Source: Odiellus spinosus (Eukaryota; Arthropoda; Arachnida; Opiliones; Phalangiidae). From it: a stretch of DNA of 64,000 bases. The position numbers and the translations under genes were made by a program. The stretch covers positions 4,528,334-4,592,333 of the forward strand of contig OY987225.1 in NCBI GenBank assembly GCA_963920705.1, given 5' to 3'. The notes below the pieces were generated by a model. It was given only the letters and a program-made list of their open reading frames with translations. It was not told where the DNA came from and did not search any database. Below are positions 41,001 through 50,392 of the stretch, piece after piece; position 1 is the first letter of the stretch, and every line of letters starts with the position of its first letter.

Positions 41001-43860
41001 CAGCCTCACTTGATTCAGTCAGATCTCTACATTTTTACCATTGCCCTTTCAACCCAATTTATATTAATTTTTTCATAATTTTTGATGTTAATAGCTGCGG
41101 CAGCCGCACTTGATTCAGTCAAATCTCTACATTTTTACCAGTGCCCTTTAATCCCAATTAAACTTAATTTTTTCATAATTTTTGATTTTAATAGCTGCGG
41201 CAGCCGCACTTGATTCAGTCAAATCTCTACATTTTTACCAGTGCCCTTTAATCCCAATTAAAATTAATGTTTTCATAATTTTTGATGTTAATAGCTGCGG
41301 CAGCCGAACTTGATTTAGGCAGTTCTCTACATTTTTACCATTGCCCTTTAAACCAAATTAAAATTAATTTTTTCACAATTTTTGATGTTAATAGCTGGGG
41401 CAGCCTCACTTGATTCAGTCAGATCTCTAAATTTTTATCATTCCCCTTTAAACCCAATTAAAATTATTTTTTTTATAATTTTTGATGTTAATATCTGGGG
41501 CAGCCTCACTTAATTCAGGCAGATCTCTACATTTTTACCATTGCCCTTTAAACACAATTAAAATAAAAAATTTCTTAATTTTTATGTTAAGAGCTGGGGC
41601 AGCCTCACTTGATTCAGGCAGATCTCTACATTTTTACCATTGCCCTTTAAACCCAATTAAAATTAATTTTTTCATAATTTTTATGTTAAAAGCTGAGCCA
41701 GCCTCACTTAATTGTTCAGTCAGATCTCTACATTTTACCATTGCCCTTTAAACCCAATTAAAATAATTTTTTTCATAATTTTTGATGTTAATAGCTGGGG
41801 CAGCCTCACTTGATTCAGGCAGATATCTACATTTTTACCATTGCCCTTCAAACTCAATTAAAATTAGTTTTTTCATAATTTTTGATGTTAATAGCTGGGG
41901 CAACCTCACTTGATTCAGTCAGATCTCTTCATTTTTACCATTGCCCTTTAAACCCAATTAAAATTAATTTTTTCACAATATTTGATGTTAATAGCTGGGG
42001 CAGCCTCACTTGATTCAAGCAGATCTCTACATTTTTACCATTACCCTTTAAACCCAATTAAAATTAATTTTTTCATAATTTTTGATGTTAATAGCTGGGG
42101 CAGCCGCACTTGATTCAGTCAGATCTCTACATTTTTACCATTGCCCTTTAAACTCAATTAAAATTAATTTTTGATGTTAATATCTGGGGCAGCCTCACTT
42201 GATTCAGGCAGATCTCTATATTTTTACCATTGCCCTTTAAACCCAATTAAAATAATTTTTTTCATAATTTTTGATGTTAATAGCTGGGGCAATCTCACTT
42301 GATTCAGGCAGCTCTCTACATTTTTACCATTGCCCTTTAAACCCAATTAAAATTAATTTTTTCACAATTTTTGATGTTAATAGCTGGGGCAGCCTCACTT
42401 GATTCAGGCAAATCTCTACATTTTATCATTTCCCTTTAAACCCAATTAAAATTAATTTTTTCATAATTTTTGATGTTAATATCTGGGGCAGCTTCACTTG
42501 ATTCAGGCAGATCTGTACATTTTTACCATTGCCCTTTAAACACAATTAAAATATAAATTTTCAAAATTTTTATGTTAATAGCTTGGGCAGCCTCACTTGA
42601 TTCAGGCAGATCTTTACATTTTTACCATTGCCCTTTAAACCCAATTAAAATTAATTTTTTCATAATTTTTATGTTAAAAGCTGGGGCAGCCTCACTTGAT
42701 CTCTACATTTTTACAATTGCCCTTTAAAACCAATTAAAATAAATTTTTTCATAATTTTTATGTTAATAGCTGGGGCAGCCTCACTTGATTCAGGCAGATC
42801 TGTACATTTTTACCATTGCCCTTTAAACCCAATTAAAATTAATTTTTCCATAATTTTTGATGTTAATAGCTGGGGCAGCCTCACTTGATTCAGTCAGATC
42901 TCTACATTGTTACCATTGCCCTTTCAACCCAATTTATATTAATTTTTTCACAATTTTCGATGTTAATAGCTGGGGCAGCCTCACTTGATTCAGTCAGATC
43001 TGTACATTTTTACCATTGCCCTTTAAACCCAATTAAAATTAATTTTTTCACAATTTTTGATGTTAATAGCTGAGGCAGCCTAACTTGATTCAGTCAGATC
43101 TCTACATTTTTACCATTGCCCTTTAAACCAAATTAAAATTAATTTTTTCACAATTTTTGATGTTAATAGCTGGGGCAGCCTCACTTGATTCAGTCAGATC
43201 TCTAAATTTTTATCATTGCCCTTTAAACCCAATTAAAATTAATTTTTTTATAATTTTTGATGTTAATATCTGGGGCAGCCTCACTTAATTCAGGCAGATC
43301 TCTACATTTTTACCATTGCCCTTTAAACACAATTAAAATAAAAAATTTCATAATTTTTATGTTAATAGCTGGAGCAGCCTCACTTGATTCAGGCAGATCT
43401 CTACATTTTTACCATTGCCCTTTAAACCCAATTAAAATTAATTTTTTCATAATTTTTATGTTAAAAGCTGGGGCAGCCTCACTTGATTCAGTCAGATCTC
43501 TACATTTTACCATTGCCCTTTAAACCCAATTAAAATAATTTTTTTCATAATTTTTGATGTTAATAGCTGGGGCAGCCTCACTTGATTCAGGCAGATATAT
43601 ACATTTTTACCATTGCCCTTTAAACCCAATTAAAATTAATTTTTTCACAATATTTTATGTTAATAGCTGGGGCAGCCTCACTTGATTCAGGCAGATCTCT
43701 ACATTTTTACCATTGCCCTTTAAACCCAATTAAAATTAATTTTTTCATAATTTTTGATGTTAATAGCTGGGGCAGCCGCACTTGATTCAGTCAGATCTCT
43801 ACATTTTTACCATTGCCCTTTAAACTCAATTTAAATTAATTTCTTCATTTTTGATGTAAA
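38100..43860 (+). repeat. Satellite higher-order block C (third, partial and more diverged copy)
   Basis: Landmarks of blocks A and B recur in the same order. The gcggcagcgcac 1-bp-deletion monomer is near 38,820, the run with aagctaaggcag is near 40,990, and the extra bases between 'cactt' and 'tcagtcag' are near 41,707. Several monomer runs present in A and B are missing, and private substitutions are more frequent. Nothing matching A beyond about 6.9 kb is present. The block ends in increasingly atypical monomers (43,830-43,916) against the transposon. Confidence 0.7.
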
Positions 43861-43916
43861 TAGCTGCGGCATCCGCACTTGTTTCAGTCAAATTTCTACA
43901 TTTTTACCATTGCCCA

Positions 43917-43920
43917 TTTT
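43917..43920. repeat. Left copy of candidate 4-bp target-site duplication (TTTT)
   Basis: TTTT lies directly outside the left inverted-repeat end of the transposon, and the same four bases lie directly outside its right end. Because the host DNA is T-rich, a chance match is possible. Confidence 0.55.
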
Positions 43921-44519
43921 TAGTCCATGAGCCAGGTATAAATTCGAGTACCAACTCGGCGGACCAAAAGGCGATATTATTTTCATATAAAGTAGTGAAT
44001 CAGTAGTCAGAAACCGTTTGCCGGCGCCCTCTAGCGCCCAGCTATAATAAACGGCGGCCATTTAAAGATGGCGTCTGCAACAAAGTTTTAATCAGCTCTA
44101 TCTCAGCCGCTAATTCTCTTATCACAACCCAGCGTATCTTAAAAGAAAGGCCTTGATTAGGGCTACAATTTATATTCTATCATAAATTATCGTTAAAGTC
44201 TTCTTTATCCTCTTAAAAGTAGAAAATCAAATATTTCGCAAAAAAACTTACCACGTTTTCCCTCGCCAATTGTAAATAGCGCCACCTATAATTTTTTTTA
44301 ACTCATAATATCATTCCTTACCTTGTTAGCTTGAATTAAAGCGTTTTTAGTAGATCTTGGTACCCTTAATAGTTTCGCTAGAATTATTAAAGTACAAAAG
44401 GGCGGTTTCCAGAATTTAAATTTTCGGGGTTTTTTTATGAAGAAATTTTGAAATCTGAACTGTTAATTATTTAAAATATACCAAATTTGTTAAACCGGTT
44501 TAGTGTATTGTAAGACTTA
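43921..44519 (+). repeat. Left terminal inverted repeat of the Academ-like element (~599 bp)
   Basis: The repeat runs from TAGTCCATGAGCCAG to gtgtattgtaagactt and pairs with 49,780-50,388 in inverted orientation. Matching inner blocks include ggcgccctctagcgcccagc, atggcgtctgcaa and ccctcgccaattgtaaatag. It is about 10 bp shorter than the right arm because of a difference just inside the tip. Confidence 0.93.
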
Positions 44520-45033
44520 TAAGAACACTGGTGTCGATAGCTTCCTATGCATATTCGTTCTGAACCCAAAAATGACGCAACAGTAAAATTGAAAGCTAGT
44601 TACTCAATAGTTCTTCAGTACGTTTTGCAAGGCTAACTTTCACAAAGAGTAATTTGTAACAGTTCTGTTATAAGGTTTCATTGTCCCTTTAAATTGCGAA
44701 CCCAACCATCTCTTTGTCATATATAAGTGTCATATTTCGTTAGCTGTCCTTTGCCCCTTTGAACTTATTTACGATACTTTAGTTCCTCGGGCCGTAACAA
44801 AGATTTATGACTTTCTTTCAGCCGCATTTTGGGAGTTTTGTTTTGGAGTTTTGACTCTCCTCGAGAGTTCGGTCTTGGATGGCGATTCAAGAGGCAGCTA
44901 ACCCATGTCTGTCTTGTTCGTGAATTTTAAAGTATTATTTCGTTAATCAAAGTGTTTTAAATTTTTAATACCTAATAGCCCCCGCCCAAAGTGTCGCGCT
45001 CATTTAATAACTATAAAAAATTAAGATAAACAA
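44520..45033 (+). other. 5' leader of the transposase gene, no coding content seen
   Basis: This is 514 bp of element DNA between the left inverted repeat and the first ATG. No open frame of note is present. It contains a TATATAAG motif at 44,720-44,727, a hairpin with actctc/gagagt arms near 44,853, and a second T/A-rich 'ctataaaaaa' at 45,011-45,020, immediately before the start codon. An in-frame TAA at 45,022-45,024 closes the transposase frame upstream. Confidence 0.6.
44720..44727 (+). promoter_or_regulatory. Possible TATA box of the transposase gene
   Basis: TATATAAG matches a core TATA consensus 307-314 bp upstream of the ATG at 45,034 and lies outside the inverted repeat. Nothing else supports transcription from here, and such matches are frequent in AT-rich DNA. 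Confidence 0.25.
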
Positions 45034-45501
45034 ATGTCGAAGAGTGGGAGAAAAGGAGGTGGAAAGAGCAGAGAAACATGCGTACTTTGTCACAAAGAAT
45101 CACCTTTACACGAGCTCACCAGCCCTCAAGACGAACGATCTTGGAAATCTCTTTGCGAGGCTGCTAAAATAAGAAACTTTGAATCACTTTTGCGCATAGC
45201 TAATGACAATACAACATTATTCAGCGAGATCTACTATCATCGTAATTGCAGAAATAAGTTTACTTCTAAAAAAACTATATCGAAACTGGATAATCCAAAT
45301 CAAGGGCCATCAGCTCAGGACTTGGAAGTTGAAATCCCGGGTGTTGATGATCCGAGACGTTCTTCGAAGCATTGTCCCACACAGTCTCGAGTTTATGAGA
45401 AACTTTGCGTATTTTGTCAGAAAAAGGCGAAGTATATTAAAGGGTCTAACAGCCGTGAACAATTAACAGTCTGTAGACTTAAGAGCGGATCAAACGCTTA
45501 G
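45034..45501 (+). pseudogene. Transposase fragment 1: N-terminal Cys/His module
   Basis: This 155-residue open segment holds Cys16-x2-Cys19 and His69-x2-Cys72, followed by a low-complexity linker and a second Cys125-x2-Cys128. The N-terminus is basic (Lys/Arg/Gly-rich), as expected for DNA contact or nuclear entry. Its last ~10 codons are read in the wrong frame after the break near 45,475; the true continuation is in frame +2, from about 45,473, and supplies the missing His/Cys pair. Confidence 0.8.
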
Positions 45502-45559
45502 AAAGGTAGCGATAGAGAAATGTGACGATAGGCTAATCGCGGTAACTTCAAGAGACATT

Positions 45560-46330
45560 GTGGCGGCAGAAGCGCACTACCATAAATCGTGTTACAAAGA
45601 TTACACTCGCAAACCAAAAATTCAAGATCAAACGGATTCAGGCGAAACAGATCTTTACAAGCGTGTGGAAAAACTCGCTTTGGCGGAACTATTTCAAGCT
45701 CTACGAATCGAAATATTTGTGAAAAGCCCGATTTGTTCACTGAACGACCTTACTATGAAGATCATATCATCCATGGAAACGAACGGAGTTCCTGCTGATG
45801 AAGTAAGAGACTCAACAAAAAAATATCTTCGCAGAAGTATTGAAGTAGAATTTGGAGATTCATTAAATTTGTTTAGCGTTAATCGAAATATTTACCTAAG
45901 GCAAGACTGTTTATCGCTCGACTCGCTATCAGAGTCATACGTTCGTTTAAAATTAAAATACGAAAAAAAAGTGGAAGGAAGAGATTCGCTATCTTTACCT
46001 CGCCAAACAGCATTGTCGCTTCGAGAAGGCATTAAAAGCACGGTTCAAGAACAAACGTGGCCCCCTCACCCACAAGTGTTGTCGGCAAACCACTTGAAAA
46101 TACCTGAAAACCTTTCTGAATTCCTGAATAGTTTGATTGGTGGTAATAAGCTAGCGTATTCGAACCGTATCTGTCGGCTGTCGTGGTCAATAGCCCAAGA
46201 CATAATTTACGCTGTAAGTTCTGGCCAGGTGAACACACCCAAGCACATTCTACTTCCATGGGTAGTTAAAACGTTGACTGGGAATGTAGGGTTAATAAAA
46301 ACACTCAATCGTCTCGGACATTCGTGCTAG
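45560..46330 (+). pseudogene. Transposase fragment 2: end of Cys/His region and linker to the core
   Basis: This segment starts inside the protein. The frame is already coherent from about 45,473, so the codon at 45,560 is only the first start-like codon. The first residues (AEAHYHKSCY) complete the second zinc-binding-like module. The rest is a helical, charged linker. It ends at TAG 46,328-46,330 within a stretch (LNRLGHSC, then YSRLEEIDTALC) that reads on in the same frame, so one base change explains the stop. Confidence 0.8.
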
Positions 46331-46375
46331 TATTCGAGGCTAGAAGAAATAGACACTGCTTTATGCATCGAAAAA

Positions 46376-47323
46376 TTGGATAGCGTTGAAACTGAATCTT
46401 CTATTCCGATTCCTTATGGAATCTACCCAAATGTTCCAACAGTATTGGCATTTGATAACATTGATAGGCAGGAAGAAGTTTTGAGCGGAGCTGGCACTTC
46501 GCACCGAGTAAATGGAATAATGGTTCAACCACGATCACAAACATGCCACCTTCCATTGCCAGTCACCGGTCTAAGCAAGAAAGACAAGAAACATACCATT
46601 AAATTCTACGATAAACCTCTTGAAGCTTACCTAGTCGTGAAAAGAAAAGGTCCTCCTCGTCTTGTCCCAAATGATCATACTGAGCATACCGTGGCTGCAT
46701 CTGCTCAGGCAAGCTATCGAGATTTAATCTGGGTGATAGCGAGAAATTCAAATACATTGGATCAGAAGCTAAGTTCTTGGACAGGATTTAATATTTTGGT
46801 ACGCAAATCAATGCCAGTTACAGCTGATGCTGTAGGCTACTTGCCAACAATCAATGCCCCAGCAACCGAGATGTCGACTGTCCAAGAAGTCTTGCGGTAT
46901 TGCCTACGTATTAAAGATACGTTGAATCTGAAGGATATAGCCGTGGTCTTTGACCAAGCTCTATATGCCAAAGCGGCTGAAATCGCCTGGGCAAATGAAG
47001 AAAAGTACAAAAACTTGGTAATAATGATGGGAAACTTCCATAAAATATGCAATTTTATGTCGGTAATTGGCAAAATGTTTGGGGAAGCCGGTCTTCGTGA
47101 CCTAGCTGTGGAATCTGGAATTATAGCTGAAGGTTCTATCACTAAAGTACTAGAAGGAAAGCATTACAACAGATCCGTTCGTTTCCACAAACTTACCTAT
47201 GAAGCTTTAATGAGACTAGCGTGGAAAAATTTCATTCCATGGTTTGAAAATGAAGTTCAATCAACTGAAAAAATGCATGAAGCCATAAAAGAATTTCAAG
47301 AACTTCAACTTGATCCATCTTAA
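46376..47323 (+). pseudogene. Transposase fragment 3: candidate DDE catalytic core
   Basis: This segment is in the same frame as the previous one; only the TAG at 46,328 separates them. It is the best-preserved part. Features recognisable from animal proteins of this family are AFDNIDRQEEVLSG (residues 25-38), GTSHRVNGI (40-48), VVFDQALYAKAAEI (190-203), GNFHKICNF (219-227), AGLRDLAVESG (238-248), YNRSVRFHKL (264-273) and YEALMRLAW (275-283). The invariant Asp27, Asp193 and a Glu (246 or 276) are plausible catalytic residues; this assignment is inferred. It ends at TAA 47,321-47,323. Confidence 0.8.
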
Positions 47324-47380
47324 ACTACTTTACAGTCCACAATATCAAAAGAACCTTGCGAATTAATCGTCAACAAATTC

Positions 47381-48364
47381 ATGGAATTTATTAGCATCTT
47401 GCGGAACGAGAGAGGAGCTCTGTCAAAATTCTGGATGACTTACGTGGACATGGTTGGAATTTTGCTTCGACTCCTCCGAGCTGACAGAGAAGGAGATTTT
47501 TATCTACATCTATCCGCGATTCGAGATATCATTCCATGGGTATTTTCCATGGATAAAGTAAACTACTCACGATATCTCCCGGTCTATTACTGCCAGATGA
47601 CTCAGCTCATTAAAACTAGCCCCGAGCTTTTTGAGCATTTCAAAGACGGCGGATTCTCGGTTCAACTCAGGCAAAACAACCCATTTGGCCGAATCGCTAT
47701 TGACCAGACTACCGAAGAAACCGTCAATAAAGATACTCAAACTGCTGGTGGAACTAAAGGTTTCAGTCTCAAACCAGGAACTGATTCGCGTTATTACCTC
47801 ACTGCTGAATACAGAGCAGAGGCACTTAGGCAGTTGCGAGAGCAAATTTCTCAGCAAGGACCAGGACTATCTCATCCAGATTTGGAAAAAAGTCGAATAC
47901 GAAGAGATGAAGCTGATGTGTCCTCGGTGGTCGAGCTACTTGAAAATAATTGGACCAATCATTTTGGGGGAGACCCATCGGACATCATAAGCATTTCTAC
48001 GGGGGCAGAGGCAACGAGTGAGATTTCTAAAGATCTTCTTTCCGCTGGAATAAAAGGAGAAGAAGCGTACCAGAATTTTTTGAAAAGTCGATTGGAAGCT
48101 AGAACCGGATTTCACGACCCTATCAAGAAGCTTAATTTGAAGACCTTTAGCTCATTGAAAAAAACTTTCTTAAAGGGGAAAAACAAAGATGTTTTACTTA
48201 AATCGGACCAGAGACTTTTCGCCAACATGGTTTTAATCGCCGAGAATCGAAAGCTGAATATGCAAGACGTGTTTAGTCATCCTTTGGGTCCCTTGCCTTC
48301 GACCCTCGCCAAAGCTGATGGTACATTAATAAAAACAATAAAGCTGCTCTGGGAAAGTACCTAG
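47381..48364 (+). pseudogene. Transposase fragment 4: region between core and nuclease domain
   Basis: This segment continues the same frame after the TAA at 47,321; the intervening codons (47,324-47,380) are open. It includes a helical part (residues 1-90), NNPFGRIAIDQTTEETVNKD (about 105-124) and a C-terminal stretch ending LPSTLAKADGTLIKT. After that the frame shifts near 48,335 by one base. The neighbouring frame then gives AALGKYLEDKVGPSEVINS and runs into the next fragment. An A-rich run (aataaaaacaata) lies at the break. Confidence 0.8.
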
Positions 48365-48423
48365 AAGACAAAGTAGGCCCAAGTGAAGTAATTAATTCAC
48401 CAAACGCTTCATTAATTGATGCA

Positions 48424-48980
48424 ATGGCCCTTATCCAGAAGCTCCATGGAGAGAATCACACATTCGAAGATCTGTCAGATCACATTTTTAAGCAAATTCT
48501 CCACTCAGCTAAAGATAGCGAAAGAATAGATATAATATTCGACGTTTATAAACAACGCTCTATTAAAACTGCAAAAAGGTTAAATAGGGGTTCTACGGAT
48601 GGCTTGTCCTTCAACCAAATTCGACCTAATCATAAAATAAAGAATTGGAGACGCCTTTCGTCGTGCACTGAAAGCAAGAACAATTTGATAAGATTTTTAA
48701 CAGAAAACTGGAAAAACGAAAAGAGTAGATGTCTGCTTGGAGAAGTAGTTTTGTACGTCACCAACTTGGATAAATGCGTAAAAATAACGAAAGAGGATGC
48801 TCAAGAGGTCGAAGAACTCTGCTCTAATCACGAGGAAGCTGACACTCGTTTGGTTTTACACGCTAAACACGCTGCTGAAAAATATTCAACTTTAGTTTGC
48901 ATTTCCGATGACACTGATGTTCTAGTTTTGTTTCTCGCTTTCTCATCTCAAATAAAATCGAACGTTTTTATTAGGTTAGA
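48424..48980 (+). pseudogene. Transposase fragment 5: N-terminal half of PIN/XPG-like nuclease domain
   Basis: The frame is coherent from about 48,339; the codon at 48,424 is internal. It shows an acidic strand (IDIIFDVYK, residues 35-43), then HEEADTRLVLHAKHAA (136-151) and VCISDDTDVLVLFLAF (158-173). The spacing of acidic residues resembles the XPG-I signature of structure-specific nucleases (EAxxQ/EADTR followed by a DxD strand). The frame is lost near 48,960-48,980, after SNVF, next to a run of five T; the remaining codons to 49,074 are out of frame. Confidence 0.75.
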
Positions 48981-49679
48981 ATGGTTGATATTACAAAGAT
49001 GTCTACCGCTATTGGAAGTGAAACTTGCAAGGCTCTTCTGGGTTTACATTGCTGGACTGGTTGTGATACTGTAAGTTCAATGGCTGGCCAGGGAGAAATG
49101 AAAGCACTTAAAATCATTTCAAAAAACGATAAGCTGAGGTCCGTACTTTCTAGTATTGGAAACGACTGGAACCTTTCAGAAGAGACACTAGCGGGAATTG
49201 AAGAACTAACTTGTCAAATGTATTGTAGTAATACGAAGGTGGAAGATGTTAATACTCTTCGATATAAAATCTTTCAAGCTAAAAAGGGAAACTTGGAATC
49301 GGGACAGCTGCCACCTGGCTCAGATACGTTAGAACAGCACACTCGTCGAGCAAATTACCAAGCGGGTATTTGGAAACGAAGCCTGGAAAATTATCCGGAC
49401 ATTCCTGATCCAACTCATGGCCATGGCTGGAAAACAGACGAAGATGGAAATCTTGAAATTAACTGGATGACTGGTTCACCAGCTCCAGAAACAGTTCTAA
49501 GTCTAATGGCTTGCAAATGCTCTCGAACATGCAAACCTTCGGAGTGCTCTTGCATATTAAACGGTTTAAAATGTACATCTGCCTGTAAGTTAACAAACTG
49601 TTCAAACGTAGTAGACGAAGTTGAAGACGATTTGAGAGGTCACGAAGACAGCGATTCGTGCAATAGTGATTCCGATTAA
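48981..49679 (+). pseudogene. Transposase fragment 6: end of nuclease domain, Cys8 finger, acidic tail
   Basis: This begins with ALLGLHCWTGCDTVSSMAGQ (residues 18-37), which lines up with the helix-turn region following the last acidic residue in FEN1/XPG proteins (L-x-G-x-D...G-x-G). A middle part with conserved Trp and His residues (WNLSEETLAG, LEQHTRRANYQ, GHGW) follows. Then comes an eight-cysteine cluster at residues 178, 180, 184, 189, 191, 198, 202 and 207. The protein ends in an Asp/Glu/Ser tail. A Cys8 finger next to an XPG-type nuclease is the reason for the Academ assignment. Confidence 0.78.
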
Positions 49680-49691
49680 CGTTGTATAAGA

Positions 49692-49697
49692 AATAAA
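49692..49697 (+). promoter_or_regulatory. Probable polyadenylation signal AATAAA
   Basis: AATAAA begins 13 bp after the transposase stop codon and about 80 bp before the right inverted repeat. A T-rich stretch (ttttcttttttt) follows at 49,741-49,752, a suitable downstream element. Confidence 0.5.
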
Positions 49698-49762
49698 TGC
49701 GAGCGAAAATCTTTTATTTTACACAGATGTTCATGTTCAATTTTCTTTTTTTAGCTGTAGAG

Positions 49763-49943
49763 CCACTATTAAGCGTACCAAGTCTTACAATACACTGAAC
49801 CGGTTTTAAGAAATTTGGTATATTTTAAATAATTAACAGTTCAGATTTCAAAATTTCTTCATAAAAAAACCCCGGAAATTTAAATTCTGGAAACCGCCCT
49901 TTTGTACTGTAATAATTCTAGCGACACTATTAAGGGTACCAAG
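49763..49943 (+). repeat. Short direct repeat at the inner edge of the right inverted repeat
   Basis: A ~20-bp sequence (cactattaagcgtaccaag at 49,764-49,782) recurs as cactattaagggtaccaag at 49,925-49,943, inside the right arm. The left arm has only one counterpart, near 44,360, so the outer copy is extra. Confidence 0.55.
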
Positions 49944-50388
49944 ATCTACTATAAACGCTTTACTTAAAGCTAACAAGGTAAGGAATGATATTATGAGTTA
50001 AAAAAAATTATAGGTGGCGCTATTTACAATTGGCGAGGGAAAACGTGGCAAGTTTTTTTGCGAAATATTTGATTTTCTACTTTTAAGAGGATAACGAAGA
50101 CTTAAACGATAATGTATGATAGAATATAAATTGTAGCCCTAATCAAGACCTTTCTTTTAAGATACGCCGGGTTGTGATAAGAGAATTAGCGGCTGAGATA
50201 GAGCTGATTAAATCTTGGTTGCAGACGCCATCTTTAAATGGCCGCCGTTTATTATAGCTGGGCGCTAGAGGGCGCCGGCAAACGGTTTCCGACTACTGAT
50301 TCACTACTTTATATGAAAATAATATCGTCTTTTGGTCCGCCGAGTTGGTACTCGAATGTTTGATTTCAGGCAGCTGGCTCATGGACTA
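49780..50388 (-). repeat. Right terminal inverted repeat of the Academ-like element (~609 bp)
   Basis: This is the reverse complement of 43,921-44,519, starting at aagtcttacaatacactgaa and ending CTGGCTCATGGACTA. Small differences from the left arm are spread along its length, for example a ~10-bp extra stretch (tgatttcagg) just inside the tip. Confidence 0.93.
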
Positions 50389-50392
50389 TTTT
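50389..50392. repeat. Right copy of candidate target-site duplication (TTTT)
   Basis: TTTT directly follows the right end of the transposon and matches 43,917-43,920. It leads straight into a satellite monomer start (gatgttaat). Confidence 0.55.

Larger units (their letters stand above)
1..43916. repeat. ~100-bp AT-rich satellite array, about 440 tandem monomers
   Basis: The region is one uninterrupted head-to-tail array. Each monomer runs from the motif gatgttaatagctggggcag through tcacttgattcagg, ctacatttttaccattgccc and tttaaacccaattaaaatt to a T-rich end (ttttttcataattttt). The full-length unit is 100 bp. A common 99-bp form lacks the g of 'ttgatgtt', and other forms are shorter by 1 to 14 bp. 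At least four subfamilies are visible. One carries ggggcagcctcac. One carries gcggcagccgcac with tcagtcaaatc and accagtgccctttaatccc. One carries gcggcagccgaac with tttaggcagttc. One carries atctggggcagcttcac with cctttaaacacaatt. The array is cut by the left window edge and holds no gene. Its role is unknown; arrays like this usually form centromeric, pericentromeric or subtelomeric heterochromatin. Confidence 0.98.
45034..49679 (+). pseudogene. Academ-like transposase with XPG-type nuclease, broken by 3 frameshifts and 2 stops
   Basis: The intact ancestor would have cut and rejoined the element's ends in the nucleus. The frame opens at ATG 45,034, the first ATG after an in-frame TAA at 45,022, and ends at TAA 49,677-49,679, about 1,550 codons in all. 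Domains in order: two Cys/His modules (CVLC...YYHRNC, then CVFC...HYHKSC); a candidate DDE core with FDNID at about 46,454, VVFDQALY at about 46,950 and HKLTYEAL near 47,190; a PIN/XPG-like region with FDVYK (48,541), EEADTR (48,832), DDTD (48,907) and GLHCWTGCD (49,041); an eight-cysteine cluster (49,512-49,601); and an acidic tail. Breaks: a frame change near 45,460-45,476, TAG at 46,328, TAA at 47,321, a frame change near 48,325-48,345, and another near 48,960-48,980. At each break the recognisable protein resumes at once, so these are lesions rather than introns. The frame changes could partly be assembly indels. Confidence 0.85.
43921..50388 (+). mobile_element. Academ-like DNA transposon, 6,468 bp, with long terminal inverted repeats
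   Basis: The outermost 15 bases, TAGTCCATGAGCCAG, are exactly inverted at 50,374-50,388, and the inverted repeats continue inward for about 600 bp on each side. Between them lies one long, decayed + strand gene for a transposase-like protein. That protein ends in a PIN/XPG-like nuclease region and an eight-cysteine finger. This combination, with a 3-4 bp target duplication, is what is described for the Academ superfamily of eukaryotic cut-and-paste transposons. TTTT flanks both ends. The two inverted repeats differ by substitutions and small indels, and the gene is broken, so the insertion is probably not recent. The superfamily assignment rests on domain recognition by eye; a related but separate superfamily with the same protein type is the main alternative. 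Confidence 0.85.

Noticed and set aside
908-43523. About 50 open frames of 60-109 codons in the satellite, mostly on the + strand
   Set aside because: They all translate the same monomer, start at the same repeat position and end when a 100-bp unit shifts the frame. There is no start context, no codon bias and no unique sequence.
45203-45466. Overlapping open frames in the transposon: 45,203-45,466, 45,589-45,798 and 47,631-47,990 on +; 45,498-45,740, 46,032-46,259, 46,837-47,142 and 47,567-47,857 on -
   Set aside because: They overlap the recognisable transposase in other frames and resemble no known protein. They are shadows of the real coding sequence.
45034-49679. Transposase breaks read as introns of a functional gene
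   Set aside because: At each break the recognisable protein continues with no missing or extra segment, leaving no room for an intron. Two breaks are single stop codons in an otherwise open frame.
43921-50388. LTR retrotransposon
   Set aside because: The long terminal repeats are inverted, not direct, and no reverse transcriptase, protease or integrase motif is seen.
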